A stretch of 64,000 nt of DNA from an uncultured Erysipelotrichaceae bacterium (GCA_902793635.1 CADBEA010000006.1:1-64000); one strand, 5' to 3'. Positions 7,967 through 17,316 are shown, numbered from the stretch's first letter. Numbers and translations: made by a program. The notes: generated from the sequence alone by a model not told the origin.

Positions 7967-9018
7967 GATGAATGTTTTGTCCTCTCATGTTTCGCTCTCA
8001 GCTGACCGCAGGCGGCATCGATATCGTCACCATGCCTTGACCGCAGCGTCGCTTTGACACCATGTTTCATCAAAACATCATAAAAGTGCAGAGCTTTTTT
8101 CTCATTGACGGAGAGATACCCGTTCTCATCGACCTGATTGTAGGGAATCAGGTTGACATAGGCATTCATGCCGCGGATCAGATCCGCCAGCTGAATGGCT
8201 GTTTCGTCACTGTCATTGACGCCGTCGAGAAGAATGTATTCAAAGGTCAGACGGCGGTGGTTGTCAACACTGTAGCGCTTCAGGGCCGCCATCAGTTCAG
8301 CCAGCGGATAAGCGCGGTTGACCGGCATCAGGCGGGAACGAAGTTCGTCGTTCGGCGCATGCAGGGAAATGGCAAGATTGTACTGGTAATGACCGGCCGC
8401 GAAATCGTCGATGCGGGGCACGATGCCGCAGGTCGAAATCGTAATATGACGGGCGCCGATGGCGAGACCATGGTCGCTGTTGACAATCGCGCAGAAATTG
8501 ATGACATTGTCATAATTATCAAACGGCTCACCGGTTCCCATGATGACGATGTTGTCGACTCTTTCGCCGCGGCTGTCCAGTTCTTTCTGAACGTAGAGAA
8601 CCTCGTCCACCATTTCACCGGCTGTCAGGTTCCGCTGCTTCTTCAGAAGTCCGGACGCGCAGAAAGTGCATCCCATGTTGCAGCCGACCTGGGACGTAAT
8701 GCACAGGCTCTTGCCAAAATGAAAATGCATCAGGACCGCTTCGACTGAAGCACCGTCCTGCAGTTCGAATAAAAATTTTGTTGTCTGATCGCGGGCCACC
8801 TGCCGTTCAATTTCCTGAAGGGCATTGATCGTGTAGCGTTCCTTCAGCCAGCTGATCAGGGTCGCCGGCAGGTCACTCATCTCATCAAAGGATGACACCC
8901 GCTTGCGGTATAGCCAGGAATAGATCTGTTTGGCCCGGTAGGGTTTCTGCCCCGCCTCCTTCAGCATCTCTTCCATCTGTTTCAGATTCAGGTCTAAAAT
9001 CGTCTGCATATAGTTCAT
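7963..9018 (-). CDS. rlmN: 23S rRNA (adenine2503-C2)-methyltransferase RlmN
   Basis: A 351-residue radical-SAM enzyme methylating A2503 of 23S rRNA and A37 of some tRNAs. The cluster motif C-x3-C-x2-C is C113, C117 and C120 (GCNMGCTFC). The catalytic cysteine near the C-terminus sits in DAACGQL. It overlaps prpC by 4 bp. The order rsmB-rlmN-prpC-prkC-rsgA is a standard Bacillota arrangement. Confidence 0.96.
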   Translation of the reverse strand: MNYMQTILDLNLKQMEEMLKEAGQKPYRAKQIYSWLYRKRVSSFDEMSDLPATLISWLKERYTINALQEIERQVARDQTTKFLFELQDGASVEAVLMHFHFGKSLCITSQVGCNMGCTFCASGLLKKQRNLTAGEMVDEVLYVQKELDSRGERVDNIVIMGTGEPFDNYDNVINFCAIVNSDHGLAIGARHITISTCGIVPRIDDFAAGHYQYNLAISLHAPNDELRSRLMPVNRAYPLAELMAALKRYSVDNHRRLTFEYILLDGVNDSDETAIQLADLIRGMNAYVNLIPYNQVDENGYLSVNEKKALHFYDVLMKHGVKATLRSRHGDDIDAACGQLRAKHERTKHSS

Positions 9019-9040
9019 TCTACCATACTTGTGTCTGTTT

Positions 9041-10258
9041 TCAGTTTCTTTTTAGCAAGGCCGCCGCATAGAAGCCGTCCGCCCTCTCTTCAAAGGGAAA
9101 CAGGGTTTTTTCCCGCCGCAGTTCAAATTCCGGATGCTTCTTCAGGAAAGCCTGCACCTGCCCGCTGTTTTCCTTGCGGTTCAGGGTGCATGTCGAATAC
9201 ACCAACATTCCGCCTTTTTTCAGATACGGTGCGCTGGCTTCCAGGATGGCCGCCTGCACGGCAACGATCGCGTCGATGTCTTCCGGCTGCAGATGCCAGC
9301 GGATCTCCGGTTTATGGGACAGATCGCCAAGGCCCGAACAGGGTGCGTCGATCAGGATGCGCTCAAAACTTTCCTCTGCGAAACGGTCCGGTACGGAACT
9401 GTCGTTCTGCACGGCGGAACAAATCGTCACACCGCAGCGTTCCATCAGCTGATCGATCAGTCCGACGCGATGCTCATGCAGTTCACAGGCGACGATCTCC
9501 CCTTTGTTTTCCATCGCGCAGGCGATCTGCTGACTCTTGGTGCCGGGTGCCGCGCAGGCATCCAGCACCCGCATGTTCGGCTTCGCTTCCAGAAAGGAAA
9601 CGACCTGCTGGCTGTGCAGATCCTGCAGAAGGATCTCACCGTTCTTCAGATGCGGATCATCAGCCGCCCGGCCGTGATAGACAAATGACGTTTCATCCAG
9701 CCATTCATACCAGTCTTCCATCAGGTCTTCCTTTTTCGCTTTCAGAGTGTTCAGCCGGCCGTAGACACGGGCTCTTTCCTGATCGGCATGGGCAATGCGG
9801 ACGGCGGTTTCTTCTCCGTAATGCGCCTTCCACATCTGCAGGATCCACAGCGGATGGGAAGTATTGAAAGCCACCGCTTCCAGACTGTCTTCTGTCTGTT
9901 TCTTCAGACCCTGATCAATGACGCGGCGCAGGATGGCATTGACAAACTTCCCCTGTCCTTTGCCGGCGATTTCCACCGCTTCATTGACAACCGCATAGGC
10001 GGGAATATTGTCCATCAACAGAAGCTGATACACGCTCATGTCCAAAAGCAGTGCCGTCCGCAGGGCTGTTTTTTTAGCCAGCGGGCGCCACTGTGCTTCC
10101 AGCAGCGAATAATTGCGGATCGTGCCGTAGAGTACTTCCGAAGCAAAAGCCATGTCCTTTGCGGGAATGTTCGCTGTGCGCAGCAGCAGCGAAGCATAGC
10201 CATCATCGCGGAAGACTCTGACGAGCAGATCGAGGATCTGTTTTCTTGTATTTTCCAT
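9041..10258 (-). CDS. rsmB: 16S rRNA (cytosine967-C5)-methyltransferase RsmB
   Basis: A 405-residue two-part enzyme. An N-terminal NusB-like RNA-binding domain (about 1-130) precedes a Rossmann methyltransferase with the SAM loop LDACAAPGTKS. It has the paired cysteine motifs DAPCSGLG and YSTCTLNRKEN, used for C5 chemistry. It begins two bases after priA ends. Many relatives carry def and fmt between priA and rsmB; both are missing here, so N-terminal formylation genes must lie elsewhere. Confidence 0.94.
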   Translation of the reverse strand: MENTRKQILDLLVRVFRDDGYASLLLRTANIPAKDMAFASEVLYGTIRNYSLLEAQWRPLAKKTALRTALLLDMSVYQLLLMDNIPAYAVVNEAVEIAGKGQGKFVNAILRRVIDQGLKKQTEDSLEAVAFNTSHPLWILQMWKAHYGEETAVRIAHADQERARVYGRLNTLKAKKEDLMEDWYEWLDETSFVYHGRAADDPHLKNGEILLQDLHSQQVVSFLEAKPNMRVLDACAAPGTKSQQIACAMENKGEIVACELHEHRVGLIDQLMERCGVTICSAVQNDSSVPDRFAEESFERILIDAPCSGLGDLSHKPEIRWHLQPEDIDAIVAVQAAILEASAPYLKKGGMLVYSTCTLNRKENSGQVQAFLKKHPEFELRREKTLFPFEERADGFYAAALLKRN

Positions 10259-10260
10259 AT

Positions 10261-12426
10261 TCAGTCTAAATATAAAGGATTGATATCGATCTTCAGGCCT
10301 TTCAGATCAAGATCGGTCGTTTCCATGAACTGTCTGATACCGCGGCGGATCTCATCTTCGTTTTTGCCTTTGAGAAGAATGCGGCTGCGGCATCTGTCCT
10401 GTATCTTCAGCAGTGAAACAACGCCGATGACCTGGAAGTCACCGCAAAGACCGGCTTTCAGCGCTAGGGACAGACGGTCGGTCTGCCGCTGGTCCTTGCT
10501 GGCGATGGTCAGCGCCGCGAGATACGTATACGGCGGATACTGACCGGCATGACGGAATTTCATCTCCTGATAGAAGAAAGCTTCATAATCCTGACGGGCG
10601 GCGCATACGACCGCATAATGCGTGGGATCATAGACCTGCAGAACGACTTCACCGTTCTTTTCCCCGCGGCCGCTGCGACCGGATGCCTGCATCAGCAGAT
10701 CGAACGTCACTTCACAGCTGCGGAAATCAGTGCGGCTGAGTCCTTCGTCGCCGTTGACGATGCCGACCAGTGTGACATTGGGATAGTCCAGTCCCTTGGC
10801 GATCATCTGGGTGCCGAGCAGAATATCGGCTTCCCGGTTGGCGAACGATTCGAGGATCTTCTGATGGGCGTTCTTGCGGCCGGTCGTATCAGCGTCCATA
10901 CGGAGGATACGGGCAGCCGGGAAAGCGTTCTGCACTTCTTCCTGCAGCCGCTGGGTGCCAAATCCGTAACTCATGAAGCCCTCACGCGACCCGCACGACG
11001 GGCAGACATACGGCGTCCGCATTTCCGTGCCGCAGGTATGACATTTCAAACGGCGGATATCATGATGCCAGCTCATCGCCAGATCACAGTGCGGGCACTT
11101 CAGTACCTCCTGACAGCTGCGGCAGCGCAGAAGAGAGCTGTAGCCGCGCCGGTTCAATAACAGGATCACCTGCTCGCCACGATCGAGTCTCTCCTGCATT
11201 TTTGTCCGCAGGACGTCGGTGAGAATATAGGAGTCACCTTTGCGGATCGCTTCCCGCACCGGCACAATGGTCACTTCAGGCAATGTACGGTTGACGCGTT
11301 CTTTCAGAACGACGAGATGGTATACATTGCGCAAAGCCCGCGCATAGGAATCCAGGGATGGTGTGGCGGAGCCGAGAATCACTTTGCAGTGATGATATCT
11401 GCCGCGGTAAATGGCGACGTCACGGCAGTGATAACAGGGCTGTGAGTCCTGTTTATAGGATGCGTCGTGTTCCTCGTCCATGACGATCAGGCCGAGGTCG
11501 GCAAACGGCAGGAAAACTGCGCTGCGGGTGCCGACAACGATGGAAGCCCGGCGGGTCTTCACGAGCCGGTACTGTTCGTATTTTTCCTGGTCACTGAGAC
11601 CGCTGTGATAAATGGCCAGACCCTCTTTGAAGCGCTGGCTGACCCGTCTGATCATCTGCGGGGTCAGGGCGATTTCCGGCACCAGGATCAGCACCTGTCT
11701 GCCCTCAGCGAGCGCCTTTGAAGCAAGTTGCAGATAGATCTCCGTCTTGCCGGAGCCGGTCACACCCTGCAGAAGAAAAACGGAATCGTCACTGCAGCTG
11801 ATCTCATCCATGACCTCTTTCTGTTCTTCCGTCAAAGTCAGAGCTGTTTCTTCCGTCAAAGACGCGACGACCTTCCCTTCTCTTTCTTTTTCATAGAGAA
11901 CGACCGCTTCCTTTTCAACCAGGCTGCGGGCCTGGTTGGGATATGCCTTTCGCAGTTCGCGGTAAGTCAGCGGCTGATGTTCACGGACATACAGATATGC
12001 CTCCAGCTGTTTCGGCGTCAGGGACACTTCCTTTTCGCTGAGGCTGACCATCTTCTCACGGACAGCCGCGTCGCTGCGGCCGGACGGTTTGACTTTCCCC
12101 GGCAGCATGGTCTGGAAACAGGCAATGGCGGTGGAAAGCGTATGATCCTTCAGCCAGGCGGCCAGATCAAACAGTTCGTCCGTGATCAGACTTTCCTGAT
12201 CCAGAACCTCGTCGATATCCTTCAGTTTGAAGCCGTATCTGCTTTCGATTTCTTCCCGGCTTTCACTGCTTTCCTCAACGCTGTCGACAAAGCCGATCAG
12301 CTGGCGCGCGCCGAAAGAGATCCGTACCCGGCAGCCGCGTTCGACCTCGCCTTCATACAGATAGGTAAATGTCTGATCCAGTTTTCGCACCGGATGTTCG
12401 ATCCAGCATTGCACGATTTTTATCAT
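10261..12426 (-). CDS. priA: Primosomal helicase PriA
   Basis: PriA reloads the replicative helicase at stalled forks. This 721-residue protein has an N-terminal 3'-DNA-binding domain, Walker A GVTGSGKT (221-228) and the DEEH box VMDEEHDASYKQ. Paired zinc motifs follow (CRSC, CPHC, CHTC, CPSC), then helicase motifs including TQMIAKG and ASGRSGRG. It is somewhat shorter than the roughly 800 residues of Bacillus PriA. It is the first gene of an eight-gene leftward operon. No ribosome-binding site precedes the ATG, and the predicted transcription start is at or next to it, so the message may be leaderless. Confidence 0.96.
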   Translation of the reverse strand: MIKIVQCWIEHPVRKLDQTFTYLYEGEVERGCRVRISFGARQLIGFVDSVEESSESREEIESRYGFKLKDIDEVLDQESLITDELFDLAAWLKDHTLSTAIACFQTMLPGKVKPSGRSDAAVREKMVSLSEKEVSLTPKQLEAYLYVREHQPLTYRELRKAYPNQARSLVEKEAVVLYEKEREGKVVASLTEETALTLTEEQKEVMDEISCSDDSVFLLQGVTGSGKTEIYLQLASKALAEGRQVLILVPEIALTPQMIRRVSQRFKEGLAIYHSGLSDQEKYEQYRLVKTRRASIVVGTRSAVFLPFADLGLIVMDEEHDASYKQDSQPCYHCRDVAIYRGRYHHCKVILGSATPSLDSYARALRNVYHLVVLKERVNRTLPEVTIVPVREAIRKGDSYILTDVLRTKMQERLDRGEQVILLLNRRGYSSLLRCRSCQEVLKCPHCDLAMSWHHDIRRLKCHTCGTEMRTPYVCPSCGSREGFMSYGFGTQRLQEEVQNAFPAARILRMDADTTGRKNAHQKILESFANREADILLGTQMIAKGLDYPNVTLVGIVNGDEGLSRTDFRSCEVTFDLLMQASGRSGRGEKNGEVVLQVYDPTHYAVVCAARQDYEAFFYQEMKFRHAGQYPPYTYLAALTIASKDQRQTDRLSLALKAGLCGDFQVIGVVSLLKIQDRCRSRILLKGKNEDEIRRGIRQFMETTDLDLKGLKIDINPLYLD

Positions 12427-12433
12427 CTATGCC

Positions 12434-12460
12434 ATTATACCCTGTTTTCCCGGATGCCAA
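12434..12460 (-). promoter_or_regulatory. priA operon promoter (predicted leaderless start)
   Basis: Minus-strand TTGGCA (12460-12455), a 15-bp spacer and TATAAT (12439-12434). Only seven bases separate the -10 box from the priA ATG at 12426, which leaves essentially no 5' leader. Confidence 0.6.
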
Positions 12461-12597
12461 CGGACAGGATGAATTATTTACGACAGCGCAAAGAACGACG
12501 ATTTTGGAGAAAATCGCTTCACGGCAGTGTGCAAAAGGTGTTACTGTATAGACAGATGAAATATGAGCAGACGCTGTTCTGTTCAGGGAGAATAATT

Positions 12598-13407
12598 ATG
12601 AGAACAAGCAGAAAATACACTCTCGGTTTTATTGGTCTCGGACATATGGGACTGGCAATCGCCCGCGGCGCTGTACTGAAGGAATATCTGGAAAGATGGA
12701 AGATCTGTGTTTACGATCCGTCTCCGGAAGTCCGGAAAAAGTGCCGGACTGACGGCTTCACTGTTCTCAAAGATGAAAGAGAAGTCGCTGAAGAAGCCCA
12801 CCTCACCCTGCTTGCCGTAACGCCGCAGGACTGTGACGCGGTACTGGAAAAACTGAAAGGCGCCAAAATCGAGTGCCTGGTTTCCATCGTTACCGGTGTT
12901 TCGATCAAACATCTTCAGGAAGTTCTCGATGACGTTCCGGTGATCCGTGTCATGCCGAACACACCGCTGCAGATCAGTCAGGGCTCCACCGCCATGTGCA
13001 AGAGCGACAACTGCCGGGCTGACGAATATGACTTCGTATTCCAGCTCTTCAATTCAATGGGCATTACCAGAACGGTTCCGGAAGACAAAATCAATGTCAC
13101 GGTTTCCGTTCACGGCAGTATCCCGGCTTATGTCTATTACTTCACACAGTGCATCCTCGACGACGTCGTCGCCCGCGGCCTGGATGAAAGAACCGCCCGC
13201 GCTCTGCTTGTTCAGACCATCATCGGAGCCGGCGAACTGATGGCCCAGGATATCAACCGGCCGCTCCAGGATTTCATCGACGAAGTATGCTCGAAAGGCG
13301 GCACCACCATTGAAGCCATCGGCGCCTTCAAGGAAGGAAACCTCAGAGAACTGGTCAAGACAGCCAACGACCGCTGCATTGAAAGAGCGGAAGAACTCGG
13401 CGAATAA
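12598..13407 (+). CDS. proC: Pyrroline-5-carboxylate reductase
   Basis: A 269-residue NAD(P)H-dependent enzyme for the last step of proline synthesis. The Rossmann loop GFIGLGHMG (10-18) opens the protein. The C-terminal signature region includes IGAGELMAQ and SKGGTTIEAIGAF, matching the P5CR family pattern. GGGAG precedes the ATG. The reading frame stays open for 290 codons upstream, antisense to priA, but no homology or ribosome site supports those codons. No proA or proB is visible. Confidence 0.93.
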   Translation: MRTSRKYTLGFIGLGHMGLAIARGAVLKEYLERWKICVYDPSPEVRKKCRTDGFTVLKDEREVAEEAHLTLLAVTPQDCDAVLEKLKGAKIECLVSIVTGVSIKHLQEVLDDVPVIRVMPNTPLQISQGSTAMCKSDNCRADEYDFVFQLFNSMGITRTVPEDKINVTVSVHGSIPAYVYYFTQCILDDVVARGLDERTARALLVQTIIGAGELMAQDINRPLQDFIDEVCSKGGTTIEAIGAFKEGNLRELVKTANDRCIERAEELGE

Positions 13408-13415
13408 GACAAACG

Positions 13416-13446
13416 AAAACCGCGGTTCATACATCACCGCGGTTTT
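13416..13446. terminator. Bidirectional terminator between proC and the GNAT gene
   Basis: AAAACCGCGG and CCGCGGTTTT form a perfect 10-bp stem around an 11-base loop. It serves proC and the convergent acetyltransferase gene, whose stop codon overlaps the right arm. Confidence 0.85.
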
Positions 13447-13942
13447 ATAATGCCTTCCGGTACATGATCTCTTCGGCTTCCAGCGTGCTCTTGCGCCGGC
13501 CGTCCGCTATAAAGCCTGTCTGTTCATAGAACGCGCGGGCTTTTTCATTTGCCGCAAAGACCCAGAGGTAACATTCCGCATATCCCTGCTCTTTCATATC
13601 CGCAAGGACCCGGCTGATCAGTCTGCCGCCAAGACCTCTCCCCTTTTCCTTGGACAGAACATGAATGCAGATAAGCTCCGCGGTGTCCTTCATTTCCGCC
13701 CGGCGGGCGGGACCGTACCAGGCCATGCCGCAGACCTTCCCTTCGCTTTCGATCAGAAAGCCGTGATGATCCGGACTCGAAGCGGCTGCTTCATATACCT
13801 GCCTCAGGCGCTCCGGCTGTGTCTTTCTCTGCATCACTTCTTCACTGATGATATCCCGGAACGCGCTCTGCCATGAGCATTTCTGTATATCAGCGCATGT
13901 TTCTGCATCGGTGATTCCGGCTTTTCTGATGACGATATTCAT
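13445..13942 (-). CDS. GNAT-family N-acetyltransferase
   Basis: A 165-residue acetyl-CoA-dependent acyltransferase. Motif A is visible as V-L-S-K-E-K-G-R-G-L-G-G-R-L (the Q/R-x-x-G-x-G/A pyrophosphate loop). It is followed by YLWVFAANEKARAFYEQTGF, the usual motif B region. The substrate cannot be read from sequence. It is a single gene convergent with proC and divergent from the 34-codon ORF. Confidence 0.88.
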   Translation of the reverse strand: MNIVIRKAGITDAETCADIQKCSWQSAFRDIISEEVMQRKTQPERLRQVYEAAASSPDHHGFLIESEGKVCGMAWYGPARRAEMKDTAELICIHVLSKEKGRGLGGRLISRVLADMKEQGYAECYLWVFAANEKARAFYEQTGFIADGRRKSTLEAEEIMYRKAL

Positions 13943-14000
13943 ATGTTTCCGCCTCCGGTTTCATTGTATGCCCTTTCACAGGAAAACAGGAACGGTTCCC

Positions 14001-14028
14001 TTGCATTTTGAACAGAAAGGTATAAAAT
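14001..14028 (+). promoter_or_regulatory. Promoter of the 34-codon ORF
   Basis: TTGCAT (14001-14006), a 16-bp spacer and TAAAAT (14023-14028), with the ATG about 29 bases downstream of the -10 box. It points into a region with no other rightward gene. Confidence 0.6.
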
Positions 14029-14056
14029 AAGATTCCCGGAAAGAAAGGAGGATATC

Positions 14057-14161
14057 ATGGGATACATCGAATTTGCGGCGTTTATGCTTGCCCAGTACGG
14101 TGTTCTGCATGCCACACTCGGCTATTCAATGAACTACGGAAAACTGAGCGGCAAAAACTGA
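14057..14161 (+). CDS. 34-residue small protein
   Basis: A short ORF with an excellent AAAGGAGG ribosome site six bases before the ATG, its own promoter and a T-tract downstream. The product begins MGYIEFAAFMLAQYGVLHA and ends GKLSGKN. The first half is hydrophobic/aromatic and could lie in or on the membrane; the tail is basic. Nothing in it is recognisable. The complete expression signals around so short a frame make a real gene more likely than chance. A non-coding transcript with a fortuitous ORF is the alternative. Confidence 0.6.
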   Translation: MGYIEFAAFMLAQYGVLHATLGYSMNYGKLSGKN

Positions 14162-14186
14162 TCAGCCGTTATAACGCAAAAGCAGT

Positions 14187-14211
14187 ACAGTAATGAAAAC
14201 TGTTTTTTTTT
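14187..14211 (+). terminator. Weak terminator after the 34-codon ORF
   Basis: ACAGT-AATGAAA-ACTGT followed by an uninterrupted T-run. The stem is only five base pairs, but the T-tract is long. Confidence 0.5.
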
Positions 14212-14218
14212 GCCTTTT

Positions 14219-14249
14219 TTGAAAAAAGAAAAGCAGACTCAGTCTGCTT
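14219..14249 (-). terminator. HAD-gene terminator with the stop codon in its loop
   Basis: On the minus strand AAGCAGAC-TGA-GTCTGCTT is followed by TTCTTTTTT. The three loop bases are exactly the TGA stop codon of the HAD gene, so the last codons form the 5' arm. Confidence 0.8.
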
Positions 14250-14955
14250 GCAGGACATGATATACGTCCGCCGGTCTGGCAACGGAAGGAAAACGGGGAT
14301 CTTCCTTCGTGCGGGGATCGGCAATGCTGAGGGCGCCGTGCATGCCGGTTTTTTCAGCCGCCGCAAGATTCCCTGCCAGATCGTCGATGAACAGGATCTG
14401 ATCTGCCGGCATGCCGGCTTTGCGGACAGCATCTTCAAACATGGCCGGATCCGGTTTTGAACAACCCAGCCGGTAACTGTAGGTCAGCTGATCGAAGTAT
14501 TGGTCAATGCCAAGATAACGCAGCTGGCTTTCGATATTCGGCCAGGTGTCGGAAATGACACCGATCCGGTAGCCGTCTTCCTTCAGCCGGCAGAGTGTTT
14601 CCTTTGCTGTTTCGATCAGATACATGTTCTCATCATTACAGGATATGTCTTCAGCGAGATACCGGGCATCCGCTTCACTGATGTCATAACCGGCTTCCTT
14701 CACCAGCTGCCTGAAAAAGGATGTATAGCGGCTGATCTGCTCGCTCACGTCCTTCATATACGGATTTTCCTGCAGCGGCACATAGGCTTTGCGGAAAGCC
14801 TGCTGCCATCGGGCCTCCGTCCAGGCACCGTAGGTTTCAGCGGGAAACATCTTCTGAAATGCATTTGTGAATGTCCAGTCACCGCTCGACGGCTTGACAA
14901 GTGTCCAGCCGAGATCGAACAGCACACATCTGATATTACGCACAGACCACCTCAT
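14239..14955 (-). CDS. HAD-superfamily hydrolase
   Basis: A 238-residue HAD phosphatase. Motif I is a variant: FDLGWTL, where the second aspartate of D-x-D is replaced by G. Motif II (VISDTW), the lysine in GCSKPDPAMF and motif IV (ILFIDDLAGN) are present. Loss of the usual second Asp (general acid) suggests altered or weak phosphatase activity. The N-terminus overlaps fthC by 20 bp; a GTG start at 14943 with GAGGTGG upstream is an alternative. It is the last gene of the suf-fthC unit. The substrate is unknown. Confidence 0.82.
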   Translation of the reverse strand: MRWSVRNIRCVLFDLGWTLVKPSSGDWTFTNAFQKMFPAETYGAWTEARWQQAFRKAYVPLQENPYMKDVSEQISRYTSFFRQLVKEAGYDISEADARYLAEDISCNDENMYLIETAKETLCRLKEDGYRIGVISDTWPNIESQLRYLGIDQYFDQLTYSYRLGCSKPDPAMFEDAVRKAGMPADQILFIDDLAGNLAAAEKTGMHGALSIADPRTKEDPRFPSVARPADVYHVLQAD

Positions 14956-15457
14956 CCAGATCCACGTCCCAGGGATCTGTTTCTATTCCTTCAACTTTCT
15001 GTTCCGCGAATGCGATGCCGATCTTATACCGGCATCTTTTTAAAATGCTGTCGTAGTAGCCGCGGCCGTAGCCGGTCCTGTGATTCTTTTCATCAAAGGA
15101 AGAAAGCGGCACGATCATGACGTCTGTTTCTTCCGGAGGCACGATGATGTCCGTGACCGGTTCGCGGACGTGGAAACTGCCTTCTTTCAGATCGGCAAAA
15201 GAGCGGATCTCATAGAAGGTCAGCGTGCTTCCCGTTACCTTCGGAACAGCCACCCTGATCTGATGGGCAAAACAGTAACGGATCAGCGGTTCGGTATCAG
15301 CTTCGTCATTGAGGGTCACATAGCAGCCGACACAGTGTGCCCCTTCGATCTTATGAACAAGAATGTCCGTGATGATTCTGTTTTTCTCATCACGGACATC
15401 ATCCGGTATTCTGCGGCGGGCTTCAAGTCCGCGTCCGCGGGCGGTTTGTTTATCCAA
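14936..15457 (-). CDS. fthC: 5-formyltetrahydrofolate cyclo-ligase
   Basis: A 173-residue ATP-dependent enzyme converting 5-formyl-THF to 5,10-methenyl-THF. The signature GYGRGYYDS and the preceding [13 protein letters not shown] match the family. The N-terminal basic segment carries the ATP-binding R/K residues. It overlaps sufB by 8 bp, so it is co-transcribed with the Suf genes. The link between folate recycling and Fe-S assembly is operonic only. Confidence 0.92.
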   Translation of the reverse strand: MDKQTARGRGLEARRRIPDDVRDEKNRIITDILVHKIEGAHCVGCYVTLNDEADTEPLIRYCFAHQIRVAVPKVTGSTLTFYEIRSFADLKEGSFHVREPVTDIIVPPEETDVMIVPLSSFDEKNHRTGYGRGYYDSILKRCRYKIGIAFAEQKVEGIETDPWDVDLDEVVCA

Positions 15458-16865
15458 TGGAATCCGACATGTCGATCTTGAGCAGCTGGTTCAGTTCCAC
15501 CGCGTACTCCATCGGCAGTTCTCTTGTGAACGGCTCCAGGAAGCCCATCACGATCATCTCCGTCGCCTGTTCTTCGGAGAGACCTCGGGACATCAGATAG
15601 AAGAGCTCGTCTTCACTGATCTTGGAAACCTTAGCTTCATGTTCAATGATCGAAGTGCTGTTTTCGCTGATATTCAGCGGAATCGTATCGGAACGCGAGA
15701 TCTTGTCAAGGATCAGGGTATCGCATTCGATTTTGGCTTTCGCATAGTCGGCTTTGCGTCCGAAACGAATCCAGTCACGGAAGTTCGTGACACCACCGTT
15801 ACGGGAAATCGATTTGGAAACGATCGACGAGGATGTATGAGGGGCCAGATGAATCATCTTGGCACCGGTATCCTGGAACTGGTTCCGGGAACCGACGGCG
15901 ATGGAAATGCACAGGCCGCGGGCATACTCACCGGCCAGAATGCAGGCCGGATACTTCATGGAAATACGGGATCCGATATTGCCGTCGATCCACTCCATGA
16001 CACCGTGGGCGGCGACTTTCGCCCTTTTCGTGACCAGATTCAGAATATTGGCTGACCAGTTCTGAACCGACGAATAACGGCATTTCGCGCCTTCACCGAC
16101 GAACACTTCGACGACTGCCGCATGCATGGAGTCACGCGAATACTGCGGCGCGGTGCAGCCTTCCACGTAGGAACATTCAGCCCCGTCATCGACGATGATG
16201 ATGGAACGCTCAAACTGACCCATCGCTTCCGAGTTGATGCGGAAATAGGACTGCAGCGGTTTCTCCAGTTTTACACCTTTCGGTACGTAGATGAAGGATC
16301 CGCCCGACCATACGGCACTGTTCAGAGCCGCCAGCTTGTTGTCAGACGGCGGTACGATCGTCGCAAAGTATTTGCGGAAGAGATCCGGGTATTCCTTCAG
16401 GGCGCTGTCGATATCAAGGAAGATGACACCCTTCGAGCGCACTTCGTCCAGCATGTTGTGATAGACGGCTTCCGACTCGTACTGGGTCGTGACACCAGCC
16501 AGGTATTTGCGTTCCGCTTCCGGAATACCGAGTCGTTCGAAGGTCTTCTTGACTTCTTCGGGAACGTCGTCCCAGCTCTTTTCGGTATCCTGGGAAACCT
16601 TACGGTAATATGTGAAATCCTGGAAATCGATGTCGCTGAGATCCGGGCCCCATGTCTGCATTTCCATCTTTTCGAAAGTATGGAAAGCCCTGACACGGAA
16701 TTCCGTCATCCATTCCGGTTCGTTTTTATACGCGGAGATCTTGCGGACGACTTCCTCGTTCAGGCCTTTGCCGGTATCGATGATCGATTCAACGTCGTCA
16801 TGAAATCCGTATTTATAATCATCCTGGGCATAGATGGCCTCATTGTTCTTGTTGGCTTCACTCAT
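15450..16865 (-). CDS. sufB: Fe-S cluster scaffold protein SufB
   Basis: A 471-residue scaffold subunit of the SufBCD complex on which nascent Fe-S clusters form. Characteristic blocks include [12 protein letters not shown], the long beta-helix core, and the C-terminal [22 protein letters not shown] choose the ATG at 16865 (MSEANKN), which overlaps sufU by 8 bp and has GAAAGG upstream. A GTG four codons earlier overlaps that site. It is the last Suf gene in the order C-D-S-U-B. Confidence 0.96.
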   Translation of the reverse strand: MSEANKNNEAIYAQDDYKYGFHDDVESIIDTGKGLNEEVVRKISAYKNEPEWMTEFRVRAFHTFEKMEMQTWGPDLSDIDFQDFTYYRKVSQDTEKSWDDVPEEVKKTFERLGIPEAERKYLAGVTTQYESEAVYHNMLDEVRSKGVIFLDIDSALKEYPDLFRKYFATIVPPSDNKLAALNSAVWSGGSFIYVPKGVKLEKPLQSYFRINSEAMGQFERSIIIVDDGAECSYVEGCTAPQYSRDSMHAAVVEVFVGEGAKCRYSSVQNWSANILNLVTKRAKVAAHGVMEWIDGNIGSRISMKYPACILAGEYARGLCISIAVGSRNQFQDTGAKMIHLAPHTSSSIVSKSISRNGGVTNFRDWIRFGRKADYAKAKIECDTLILDKISRSDTIPLNISENSTSIIEHEAKVSKISEDELFYLMSRGLSEEQATEMIVMGFLEPFTRELPMEYAVELNQLLKIDMSDSIG

Positions 16866-17316
16866 TGCCTTTCTCACTTTCTTCGATCAGCTCCTGCATG
16901 GCCCGCCAGCCGATGGTGGCGCACTTGATACGGTTGGCCTGCCGGTAGACATTCTTGAAGGCAATGGCTTCCTCGAGAATATCACCGTCATATTCCTTGG
17001 CGTCGACCATGTTGAAATAGTTATTCATGATCTCTTTTGCTTCAGCTGTCGTCTTGCCGCGCAGAAGTTCGGTCATCATGGAAGTGGAGGCCGTGCTGAT
17101 CGTGCAGGCAACACCGTCAAAACAGACATCCTCGATGATGCCGTTTTCGATACGGGCCTGTACCTTGATGTCGTCAATGCAGGAATCGGACGCCATATGT
17201 TTCATCATATAGCGATCGTCTTCTTTCAGTTTATGATGATGCGGATACTGATAATGGTCCATGATCAGTTCGCGCAGGATCTCCGGATCAGCCAGCAGAC
17301 TGTTCGTATTGCTCAT
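16858..17316 (-). CDS. sufU: SufU zinc-dependent sulfurtransferase
   Basis: A 152-residue IscU-like protein which in Bacillota accepts persulfide from SufS and passes it to SufB. The zinc-ligand positions are visible as [14 protein letters not shown] and RIKCATIGW (three cysteines plus an aspartate). The extra insertion between the second and third cysteine is typical of SufU rather than IscU. It starts 11 bp after sufS with a clear AGGAGG. Confidence 0.95.
   Translation of the reverse strand: MSNTNSLLADPEILRELIMDHYQYPHHHKLKEDDRYMMKHMASDSCIDDIKVQARIENGIIEDVCFDGVACTISTASTSMMTELLRGKTTAEAKEIMNNYFNMVDAKEYDGDILEEAIAFKNVYRQANRIKCATIGWRAMQELIEESEKGNE

Noticed and set aside
11728-12597. Long upstream in-frame extension of proC (290 codons)
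   Set aside because: It is antisense to the conserved N-terminal half of priA, has no start signal or family resemblance, and proC homologues begin at MRTSRKYTLGF with a ribosome site.
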